From contig DMST01000255.1 in assembly GCA_003454975.1 (NCBI GenBank), positions 17,927-23,306 of the forward strand: a stretch of 5,380 nucleotides of DNA, written 5' to 3'. The position numbers and the translations under genes are program-made. Below the pieces are notes generated by a model, which worked only from the letters and a program-made list of their open reading frames with translations, was not told where the DNA came from and ran no database searches. This DNA comes from Cytophagales bacterium (GTDB lineage Bacteria > Bacteroidota > Bacteroidia > Cytophagales > Cyclobacteriaceae). Below are positions 1-5,380 of the stretch, piece after piece; the first letter of the stretch is position 1; each line of letters begins with the position of its first letter.

Positions 1-1644
1 GAAGCTCCTAAAGAAGAAGCCGCGGCAGAAGAAAAGGAAAAGCCCGCCCGCAAGAAACCAGCCCGTACCAAGAAGGCTGCCGAACCCAAAGAGGCTAAGG
101 AGGCCAAAGAAACAAAAACCGCCAAGGAGCCAAAAGAAGCCAAAGAGGAACCGGTAGCAGCCGAATCTGCTCCTGAACCTAAGGCCGAAGAAACCAAACC
201 TGAAGAAAAAGAGCCCGCCGAAAAGGGTGGAATGAAGGCAGCCGAGGCTTTTCTTTCTACCATCGACTTTACGGGTGAAGGTGGAGCTAGTACACCGGCT
301 GATACTCCTGAAAACAAACCTGCCCCTGCTAAACCTGCAGAACCTCGCAAGAGAGAAGGTCAGCAAGATCGGGGGGACCGGGACCGTGGCTCCAGATCTC
401 AAGGGGATAACGGTGGCCGAGACCAAGGGCCTCGCGATCAGCGCGACCGCGACGGCGGCGGAAGACGCCAAAACTATCGCGATCAGAACCAAGGACAGGG
501 CTCTAATTACTCGCGAAACATCAAAGAGTTTGACGGCCTGGTAACCACCGAGGGTGTGTTGGAAGTAATGCAAGACGGCTACGGCTTCCTGCGTTCTTCA
601 GACTATAATTACTTGGCCAGCCCCGATGACATTTATGTATCGCCATCACAGATTAAGCTGTTCGGCTTGAAAGTGGGTGATACGGTACGCGGTACTATTC
701 GTCCTCCTAAAGAAGGTGAGAAATACTTTGCCCTTCTGAAAGTGGATACGGTAAACGGCAAAACTACCGACGAGATTCGCGATCGGGTAGCTTTCGAGTA
801 CCTAACGCCTCTGTTCCCAGACGAGCAAATCAAACTTTCTAACCGCCCCGACCACTACTCTACAAGGATTCTAGACTTGTTCTCCCCCATAGGAAAAGGG
901 CAGCGGGGTATGATTGTGGCCCAGCCTAAAACGGGTAAAACGGTACTGCTGAAGCAAGTAGCCAACGCCATTGCCGAAAACCACCCGGAGTGCTATCTCA
1001 TCATCTTGCTGATCGATGAACGCCCTGAAGAGGTAACCGACATGGCCCGCAGCGTGAAAGCGGAAGTGATCAGTTCTACCTTTGATGAGCAGGCTGACCG
1101 CCACGTGAAGGTTTCCAGCATTGTGCTAGAGAAAGCCAAGCGGATGGTAGAGTGTGGCCACGATGTGGTGATCTTACTTGATTCCATCACGCGTTTGGCA
1201 CGTGCCTATAACACCGTAGTACCTTCATCCGGTAAGATCCTCTCTGGCGGTGTGGACGCCAACGCCCTACACAAGCCTAAGCGGTTCTTCGGAGCAGCCC
1301 GGAACGTAGAAAACGGCGGTTCGCTTACCATCCTGGCAACGGCTCTGATTGAGACCGGCTCTAAGATGGATGAAGTGATCTTTGAGGAATTCAAGGGAAC
1401 GGGCAACATGGAGTTGCAGCTGGATCGCAAACTATCCAACAAGCGGGTATACCCTGCCATCGACGTACCAGCATCGGGTACGCGTCGCGAAGACCTGTTG
1501 ATGGACAAAGAGGAGTTGGCACGCGTTTGGATTTTGCGCAAGTTCATGTCCGACATGAACTCGCAGGAGGCCATGGAGTTCTTACTATCAAGAATGAAAG
1601 GCACCCGCGACAATTCAGAGTTCTTGCTCTCCATGAACGGATAA
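1..1644 (+). CDS. rho: Transcription termination factor Rho, 5'-truncated by window edge
   Basis: This is the ATP-dependent RNA helicase that ends transcription by binding nascent RNA as a hexamer and pulling it from RNA polymerase. The reading frame is open from base 1, so the ATG at 232 is internal and the true start lies upstream. In window numbering (547 residues to the TAA), residues 1-180 are low-complexity. The RNA-binding cold-shock domain follows, with GYGFLRSS at 193-200 and PDDIYVSPSQ at 208-217. The ATPase core has a Walker A loop QPKTGKT at 308-314, Walker B DVVILLD at 388-394, the Q-loop LSGGVDANAL at 414-423 and the R-loop GTGNMEL at 466-472. From the cold-shock domain to the C-terminus it matches E. 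coli Rho closely, as recalled, and all the motifs needed for activity are intact. The usual N-terminal helical domain should lie just upstream of the window. It converges on amn across a hairpin. Identity is near certain. Confidence 0.98.
   Translation, partial: EAPKEEAAAEEKEKPARKKPARTKKAAEPKEAKEAKETKTAKEPKEAKEEPVAAESAPEPKAEETKPEEKEPAEKGGMKAAEAFLSTIDFTGEGGASTPADTPENKPAPAKPAEPRKREGQQDRGDRDRGSRSQGDNGGRDQGPRDQRDRDGGGRRQNYRDQNQGQGSNYSRNIKEFDGLVTTEGVLEVMQDGYGFLRSSDYNYLASPDDIYVSPSQIKLFGLKVGDTVRGTIRPPKEGEKYFALLKVDTVNGKTTDEIRDRVAFEYLTPLFPDEQIKLSNRPDHYSTRILDLFSPIGKGQRGMIVAQPKTGKTVLLKQVANAIAENHPECYLIILLIDERPEEVTDMARSVKAEVISSTFDEQADRHVKVSSIVLEKAKRMVECGHDVVILLDSITRLARAYNTVVPSSGKILSGGVDANALHKPKRFFGAARNVENGGSLTILATALIETGSKMDEVIFEEFKGTGNMELQLDRKLSNKRVYPAIDVPASGTRREDLLMDKEELARVWILRKFMSDMNSQEAMEFLLSRMKGTRDNSEFLLSMNG
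88..150 (+). repeat. Degenerate Lys/Glu/Ala repeat coding within rho
   Basis: Residues 30-50 of the visible Rho are built from imperfect KEAKE and AKEPKE units. The DNA shows the matching imperfect purine-rich repetition (variants of gccaaagaa and gccaaggag). It is part of the reading frame, not a separate element. The charged, Ala/Pro-containing composition predicts disorder or a single charged helix. Such tracts often differ in length between related strains, which I infer here and cannot test. Confidence 0.6.
349..504 (+). other. Coding segment for Arg/Gly/Asp/Gln-rich disordered region of Rho
   Basis: Visible residues 117-168 contain almost only Arg, Gly, Asp, Gln, Asn and Ser, with repeated DRD, DRG and GGR units and few hydrophobic residues. 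The segment sits just before the cold-shock RNA-binding domain. E. coli Rho lacks such an insert; Bacteroidota Rho proteins commonly carry one. In Bacteroides thetaiotaomicron the disordered region of Rho has been reported to drive condensate formation and affect termination. That this copy behaves the same way is inference from composition and position. Confidence 0.8.
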
Positions 1645-1667
1645 GCGAACAAACGCTTAAGAATAGG

Positions 1668-1708
1668 AAGAGGCTGTCTCAAAAGTGGACAGCCTCTTTA
1701 ATTCTACC
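1668..1708. terminator. Bidirectional intrinsic terminator between rho and amn
   Basis: AAGAGGCTGTC (1668-1678) and GACAGCCTCTT (1688-1698) form a perfect 11-bp stem around a 9-base loop. On the plus strand the arm runs into TTTAATTCTA, a modest U-rich tail suited to ending rho. On the minus strand the tail after the stem is weaker (CCTATTCTT). The hairpin lies wholly between the rho stop (1642-1644) and the amn stop (1704-1706), as expected for a terminator shared by convergent genes. Confidence 0.8.
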
Positions 1709-3542
1709 TAAATAGCGGGTCATCTAACCCCCGAAGTTTCCTTGATGCCTTCAGTTGAAGTAAATCCTTCTTACCCTTGCTTTTATAAGAAAAAGGATGC
1801 TCTTCTCCTTCCCTATCTTTATCGTACCTCTTTCCGTAAAGCCTTTGGATAGCTAGAATTGCTATATCCAAGTGCTTTTTTGTTGCCTCCTGATAAAAGC
1901 TCTGGGCCATATCACGCATCTTAATTTCTCCATGCAATGGCCGATCAGAAACGCATAAAAAAGCGGCATAGGGTATCCGGTAACGATATCCGTTGGCTGC
2001 GATGGTAGCTGACTCCATATCAATAGCCACTGCTCGACTTAATTCGAACCGTTCCAGCATCTTGTTATAATCATCCAGTTCCCAGTTCCTATCATCTGTA
2101 GAAAACACAGTTCCAATTCTTAATTCTGTCTGCCTCCTTAACAACTCACTTTTGGCTGGATTTTCAGATTGTGGCTTATCTGTATTATAGTAGTGCTTAA
2201 TAGACTCCTTAAAGTGGTGTTGTAGCTCCTCTATGTTTGGTATTGGAACCCACGTTGGCAAAACATGATCCAGCACATGATCGTCACGAACATATGCCTG
2301 GGCCAATATATATTGCCCTAATTGTTGACGAAATCTAATCCCTCCACAATGACCTACCATAATCCAACAGTTTGGTCGAAGCACAGCCAAATGATCCGTT
2401 ATGTTTTTGGCATTACTTGGGCCAACACCGATATTAATTAAGGTAATCCCTGGAGCATCTGAATTTTTAGGTTTGAAATGATAAGCAGGCATTTGAGCCC
2501 CCTGATTAGCTTTCTCTTCGTTTGTTAACTCTTGTCCTCGATGTTTAATGATAGGCCCTCCGTTACTCGGCAAAATTAACTGATCCTCTTCATGCTCTAA
2601 GTCTCCACTAGGGCTACGCAAAGCCCATTCAATGAACTTTTCCACATACTTCTGATAGTTTGTGAAAAGCACATTAGGTTGAAAATATTTAGGCTCGGTT
2701 AATGTATAATGTTGGAGGCGGTGCAAAGAATAATCCGTCCTCAGTGCATCAAAAAAAGACAATTGTTGGAGTGCCCTATGCTGCCTGTTCGGGTTAATAG
2801 TCTGCTCCTCCTGTAGAGAGGCTGGACTTGTCATATCATCAAACCAAATGGTTCGGGCTGGATTATGCAGGTCTTCACTCGAAATTGATAGGATCGGTCT
2901 ATTATAGAGAAGTTCATGCCTTCTGACTTTAGCATCGACATATTTATCATCTATATCGGAAAGATTAGGAAGATAGAATGATTTAGAGAATTTAGGTTTG
3001 TAATTTTTTCCCTGAATACTCCATAACTTTTCCCAAGCCTGTTTAAATCTAGGATCTTGTATATTGACTGCAAATGTTAGAGGTATAGGAGTTTGACTGG
3101 GCCCAACTATGTATCCTAACTTAGGATTATCACTATTCTCTGTAGCTTCAATAACCTTATTTAACTCTTCCCGAAAGTAATCCTCCTGAACATGTGGTTG
3201 AGTGACCGTCAACCAATAATCATTGTTGGCTAGGAGAACCACCTCAGACCATATATTTCCTGCTCCATGAATATCCATTGCAGGCTGAATAGCTATGTAA
3301 GGATATGTAATTTTTAGGCTTTCTTCTTTTCGTTTTTGCTCAAAAAAGGTCAAGACTCCTTTTTCTTTCGCCTGGCTATAATCTCTGAGAAACTCTTCAA
3401 ATAAGTTTTGCATTTGGATTATACTCGCCTGGTATAAGTCCTTAACTGTTCGCCATAGGGATTCAAAATCAAAATGGGTGTTTGTGATTTCCATCCCACG
3501 AAAAAAACTTCCGTTTGTTGAATTTTCTGTCATTGAGCGCAT
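1704..3542 (-). CDS. amn: AMP nucleosidase, long form with enlarged N-terminal half
   Basis: It hydrolyses the N-glycosidic bond of AMP to give adenine and ribose 5-phosphate in the cytosol, adjusting adenylate levels. The C-terminal catalytic half has the nucleoside-phosphorylase fold: IGVGPSNAK at 371-379, GHCGG at 397-401, YVRDDHVLD at 417-425, STDDRNWEL at 481-489, DMESAT at 508-513 and VSDRPLHGEIK at 531-541. Asp533 in the last motif corresponds to the family's catalytic Asp, as recalled. The N-terminal half matches the AMP nucleosidase regulatory domain, with DYSLHRLQHYT (270-280) and FQPNVLFTNYQKYV (287-300) close to E. coli Amn. At 612 residues it is about 130 longer than E. coli Amn (484). 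The surplus lies mainly around 163-258 and in a basic tail at about 570-606, before a conserved end (RKLRGLDDPLFR). Starts at 3542, 3533 and 3494 are all possible; the last best matches the E. coli N-terminus. GC is clearly lower than in rho and pgi. Confidence 0.95.
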   Translation of the reverse strand: MRSMTENSTNGSFFRGMEITNTHFDFESLWRTVKDLYQASIIQMQNLFEEFLRDYSQAKEKGVLTFFEQKRKEESLKITYPYIAIQPAMDIHGAGNIWSEVVLLANNDYWLTVTQPHVQEDYFREELNKVIEATENSDNPKLGYIVGPSQTPIPLTFAVNIQDPRFKQAWEKLWSIQGKNYKPKFSKSFYLPNLSDIDDKYVDAKVRRHELLYNRPILSISSEDLHNPARTIWFDDMTSPASLQEEQTINPNRQHRALQQLSFFDALRTDYSLHRLQHYTLTEPKYFQPNVLFTNYQKYVEKFIEWALRSPSGDLEHEEDQLILPSNGGPIIKHRGQELTNEEKANQGAQMPAYHFKPKNSDAPGITLINIGVGPSNAKNITDHLAVLRPNCWIMVGHCGGIRFRQQLGQYILAQAYVRDDHVLDHVLPTWVPIPNIEELQHHFKESIKHYYNTDKPQSENPAKSELLRRQTELRIGTVFSTDDRNWELDDYNKMLERFELSRAVAIDMESATIAANGYRYRIPYAAFLCVSDRPLHGEIKMRDMAQSFYQEATKKHLDIAILAIQRLYGKRYDKDREGEEHPFSYKSKGKKDLLQLKASRKLRGLDDPLFR

Positions 3543-3747
3543 AAATAGTGTGGACTATCTTAAACGTATGATTGCTAAATTAAAAATCACACTTGAGTAT
3601 TATTAACCTAAAAATAATCTTCATTTAACAGCAATGCGCCTTAACGCCGGTCATAAGAATTCCACTAAAACTGTATTAAGCAGAAGCCTAAATGCATTAA
3701 AAGAACACAATGATTATATTGTATTCAGGCAGGGGAAAAGAAGCTTA
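3543..3747. other. AT-rich intergenic spacer between yraN and amn
   Basis: This 205-base gap separates two minus-strand genes. I see no convincing small gene, tRNA or strong hairpin terminator in it. It is AT-rich apart from one GC-rich block at 3636-3650. The part nearest amn holds a candidate promoter. The gap's length suggests amn has its own promoter rather than being read through from yraN. Confidence 0.6.
3561..3591 (-). promoter_or_regulatory. Candidate Bacteroidota-type promoter for amn
   Basis: Read on the minus strand, TGTG (3591-3588) is followed by 19 bases and TACGTTTA (3568-3561). The Bacteroidota sigma-ABfr consensus is about TTTG, 19-21 bases, then TAnnTTTG, so each element has one mismatch. 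Transcription would begin near 3555, only about 12 bases before the ATG at 3542 but about 60 bases before the ATG at 3494. In an AT-rich spacer such a match can occur by chance. Confidence 0.35.
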
Positions 3748-4098
3748 CTAGAACGCATCCTCAAGATGCTCTAGCTGAGGAGGGTTGGTTAGCAGAATAG
3801 CTACTATGTCAAAGCGAATCTTGGGCGTCCAGCCATTATTCTCCAAGTAACCTTCTGCTGCTTTTTGGATCTGACGAATCTGATTGCGACTCACAAACTG
3901 CTCCGGATTGCCATAGAAATCATTCTTTCGGGCCTTTACCTCCACAAACACCAGCCATCCGTCGGCAGCGCGCATAACCAGGTCGATCTCCCCTTTTCCG
4001 TAGCGATAGTTTTTGGCCTCCAAGGTATAGCCCTTGCGCTCCAAAAACGTTTGCGCCAGCACTTCACCTTGATTCCCGGTTTTTTGTTGATCGCCCAT
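3748..4098 (-). CDS. yraN: YraN family protein (UPF0102), predicted nuclease-fold
   Basis: This 116-residue protein is of typical length for the widespread YraN/UPF0102 family, which has a restriction-endonuclease-like fold and is linked to DNA processing; its exact role is not established. Visible hallmarks are an N-terminal GNQGEVLAQTFLERKGY (8-24), then NYRYGKGEIDL (30-40) and FVEVKAR (51-57). Asp39, Glu53 and Lys55 fit the D...ExK catalytic pattern of PD-(D/E)XK nucleases, and RFDIVA (95-100) is the usual later strand. The key residues appear intact. The ATG at 4098 follows AAAAAGGG directly, with no well-spaced ribosome-binding site. The frame ends in tandem stops, TAG then TAA. It is divergent from pgi, 47 bases away, and lies upstream of amn on the same strand. 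The family call is firm; the molecular function is inferred from the fold. Confidence 0.93.
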   Translation of the reverse strand: MGDQQKTGNQGEVLAQTFLERKGYTLEAKNYRYGKGEIDLVMRAADGWLVFVEVKARKNDFYGNPEQFVSRNQIRQIQKAAEGYLENNGWTPKIRFDIVAILLTNPPQLEHLEDAF

Positions 4099-4118
4099 CC
4101 CTTTTTCGGTTAATTTTA
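4087..4118 (+). promoter_or_regulatory. Candidate Bacteroidota-type promoter for pgi
   Basis: TTG at 4087-4089, in the T-rich run TTTTTGTTG, is followed by 21 bases and TAATTTTA (4111-4118), one mismatch from TAnnTTTG. Transcription would start near 4125, giving a leader of about 20 bases before the pgi ATG at 4146. The upstream element lies inside the first codons of yraN on the opposite strand. Nothing resembling a strong Shine-Dalgarno site precedes the ATG, which is common in this phylum. Confidence 0.4.
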
Positions 4119-4145
4119 GGCATTTCCTACGAAGAACACCATCGC

Positions 4146-5380
4146 ATGTTGCAAAGTACCAATCCTACGCATACTCAGGCCTGGAAGGCCCTCAACGGAC
4201 ACTACGCCGCCACCAAGGACATCCACATGAAGGAGTGGTTTGCCTCCGACCCCAAGCGCTTTGAAAAGTTGAGCCTCCAGTTTGAGGACATCCTGCTCGA
4301 CTATTCGAAGAACCGGATCACCGAGGAAACGCTGCAACTGCTGACCCAGCTAGCGGATGAGGTGAACCTAAAAGGGGCCATCGACCAGATGTTTGGCGGT
4401 GCCAAAATCAATAAGCTAGAAGGCCGGGCCGTGCTGCACGTAGCCTTGCGCAACCGCAGCAACCGCCCCATTGAGGTAGACGGCGCTGACGTGATGCCTG
4501 GAGTAAACGAGGTGCTGGCACAGATGAAAGGCTTCTCGGACAAGCTACTTTCCGGCGAATGGAAAGGCTATACCGGCAAGACCATCACCGACATTGTTAA
4601 CATTGGTATCGGCGGCTCGGACCTGGGTCCCGTGATGGTGACCGAGTGCCTGAAGCCTTACTGGAAAAACATTACGCCCCACTATGTAAGCAACGTAGAC
4701 GGAGCGCACATCCACGAGACGCTAAAGCGCCTGGACCCAGAAACCACGCTCTTCATGATTGCCTCCAAGACTTTTACTACGCAGGAGACCATGACCAACG
4801 CAGGTACCGCCAAGGCGTGGTTTGTAGAGCGCGCCGGTGATGCCGACCATGTGAAAAAGCACTTCGTAGCCATCAGTACCAATGCTGAAGGAGTAGCTGA
4901 ATTCGGCATCGACACCGTCAACATGTTTCCCTTCTGGGACTGGGTAGGCGGACGTTACTCTTTGTGGTCATCTATCGGGCTCTCCATTGCCTGCACAGTA
5001 GGGTTCGAGGGTTTTGAGGAGCTGCTGGCAGGCGCCCACGCCATGGACGAGCACTTTCGCACAACCTCGTTTGATCAAAACATGCCTGTGTTGTTGGCCC
5101 TCATTGGCCTGTGGTACAACAACTTCTATGAAGCTGAGTCGGAGTCCATCCTACCCTACAGCCAGTACATGCACCGTTTCGCGGCCTACTTCCAACAAGG
5201 CAATATGGAGAGCAACGGTAAGTACATAGACCGGAGCGGAGCGGCGGTAGACTACCAAACGGGCCCCATCATCTGGGGTGAGCCTGGTACCAACGGCCAG
5301 CATGCGTTCTATCAGCTGATCCACCAGGGCACCAAGCTGATTCCTTGCGACTTTATGGCCGCTGCCGTGCCTCACGATGC
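4146..5380 (+). CDS. pgi: Glucose-6-phosphate isomerase, 3'-truncated by window edge
   Basis: It interconverts glucose 6-phosphate and fructose 6-phosphate in glycolysis and gluconeogenesis, in the cytosol. The frame runs from the ATG at 4146 with no stop to the window edge, giving 411 complete codons of an expected ~549. It follows E. coli Pgi almost without gaps (as recalled): DYSKNRITEETL (52-63), AVLHVALRNRSN (95-106), NIGIGGSDLG (152-161), ASKTFTTQETMTNA (206-219), the PGI signature DWVGGRYSLWSSIG (265-278) and QQGNMESNGKY (350-360). Glu355 and His386, in GTNGQHAFYQ, are the known catalytic residues and fall at the same numbers as in E. coli. The catalytic Lys near 514 and the second PGI signature lie beyond the window. 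This ATG is the first in frame and gives an N-terminus matching E. coli in length. GC is high, like rho. Identity is near certain. Confidence 0.98.
   Translation, partial: MLQSTNPTHTQAWKALNGHYAATKDIHMKEWFASDPKRFEKLSLQFEDILLDYSKNRITEETLQLLTQLADEVNLKGAIDQMFGGAKINKLEGRAVLHVALRNRSNRPIEVDGADVMPGVNEVLAQMKGFSDKLLSGEWKGYTGKTITDIVNIGIGGSDLGPVMVTECLKPYWKNITPHYVSNVDGAHIHETLKRLDPETTLFMIASKTFTTQETMTNAGTAKAWFVERAGDADHVKKHFVAISTNAEGVAEFGIDTVNMFPFWDWVGGRYSLWSSIGLSIACTVGFEGFEELLAGAHAMDEHFRTTSFDQNMPVLLALIGLWYNNFYEAESESILPYSQYMHRFAAYFQQGNMESNGKYIDRSGAAVDYQTGPIIWGEPGTNGQHAFYQLIHQGTKLIPCDFMAAAVPHD

Noticed and set aside
232..234. ATG at 232 as the rho start.
   Set aside because: The frame is open from base 1 with Rho-like low-complexity sequence, and no start signal is seen at 232.
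1206..1682. A 158-codon open frame on the minus strand inside rho.
   Set aside because: It is antisense to highly conserved rho codons, has no recognisable protein features, and would run across the terminator hairpin.
1704..3542. The nucleoside-phosphorylase-fold protein as an anti-phage effector (ATP nucleosidase type).
   Set aside because: Known defence effectors of that fold are fused to, or sit next to, sensor or signalling genes. Here the whole length matches the metabolic AMP nucleosidase family, including its own regulatory domain, and no defence gene is adjacent.
1652..3660. AACGC...TAAGAAT at 1652-1664 and at 3643-3660 as direct repeats bounding an inserted amn segment.
   Set aside because: The shared blocks are short and spaced differently (no gap against several bases), which is within chance for AT-rich sequence.
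3691..3698. AATGCATT palindrome as a regulator site.
   Set aside because: An isolated 8-base palindrome in AT-rich DNA with no partner or promoter at a fitting distance.
3707..3722. ACAAT/ATTGT inverted repeat downstream of yraN as an operator or terminator.
   Set aside because: The arms are only 5 bp, AT-rich, with no U tract or matching copy; chance is enough to explain it.
3865..4113. A plus-strand 82-codon frame opposite yraN.
   Set aside because: It is a shadow of yraN; the conserved GEIDL and VEVKAR motifs on the minus strand show which frame is real.
4301..4924. Open frames on the minus strand across pgi.
   Set aside because: They lie opposite strongly conserved pgi codons, are Ser/Arg-rich as expected of antisense translation, and show no family motif.

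Overview
The window suggests a chromosomal segment of a Bacteroidota species, most likely of the order Cytophagales (Hymenobacteraceae-like, such as Pontibacter or Rufibacter). Three things point there: a Rho factor with a long low-complexity, Arg/Gly/Asp/Gln-rich N-terminal part, candidate promoters of the Bacteroidota TTTG/TAnnTTTG type, and little sign of Shine-Dalgarno sites. The genus is a guess; the phylum is fairly safe.

Layout: (1) 1-1644, plus strand: the 3' 547 codons of rho, open at the left edge. (2) 1645-1703: a 59-base convergent gap holding a perfect 11-bp hairpin, probably a terminator for both flanking genes. (3) 1704-3542, minus strand: a 612-residue long-form AMP nucleosidase (amn), clearly more AT-rich than rho and pgi. 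(4) 3543-3747: a 205-base AT-rich spacer with a candidate amn promoter. (5) 3748-4098, minus strand: a 116-residue YraN/UPF0102 nuclease-fold protein. (6) 4099-4145: a 47-base divergent gap; the candidate pgi promoter begins inside the yraN coding sequence. (7) 4146-5380, plus strand: the first 411 codons of glucose-6-phosphate isomerase (pgi), cut by the right edge.

The genes do not form one pathway. rho, yraN and pgi are ordinary housekeeping genes. amn releases adenine and ribose 5-phosphate from AMP and so links the adenylate pool to pentose-phosphate and glycolytic intermediates, but its closeness to pgi looks positional rather than operonic because the two genes are on opposite strands. 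The most distinctive points are the compositionally foreign amn gene, with an enlarged regulatory half and a basic C-terminal extension, and the disordered Rho N-terminus. I see no CRISPR array, tRNA, rRNA, transposase or other mobile-element gene, and no convincing unknown system.
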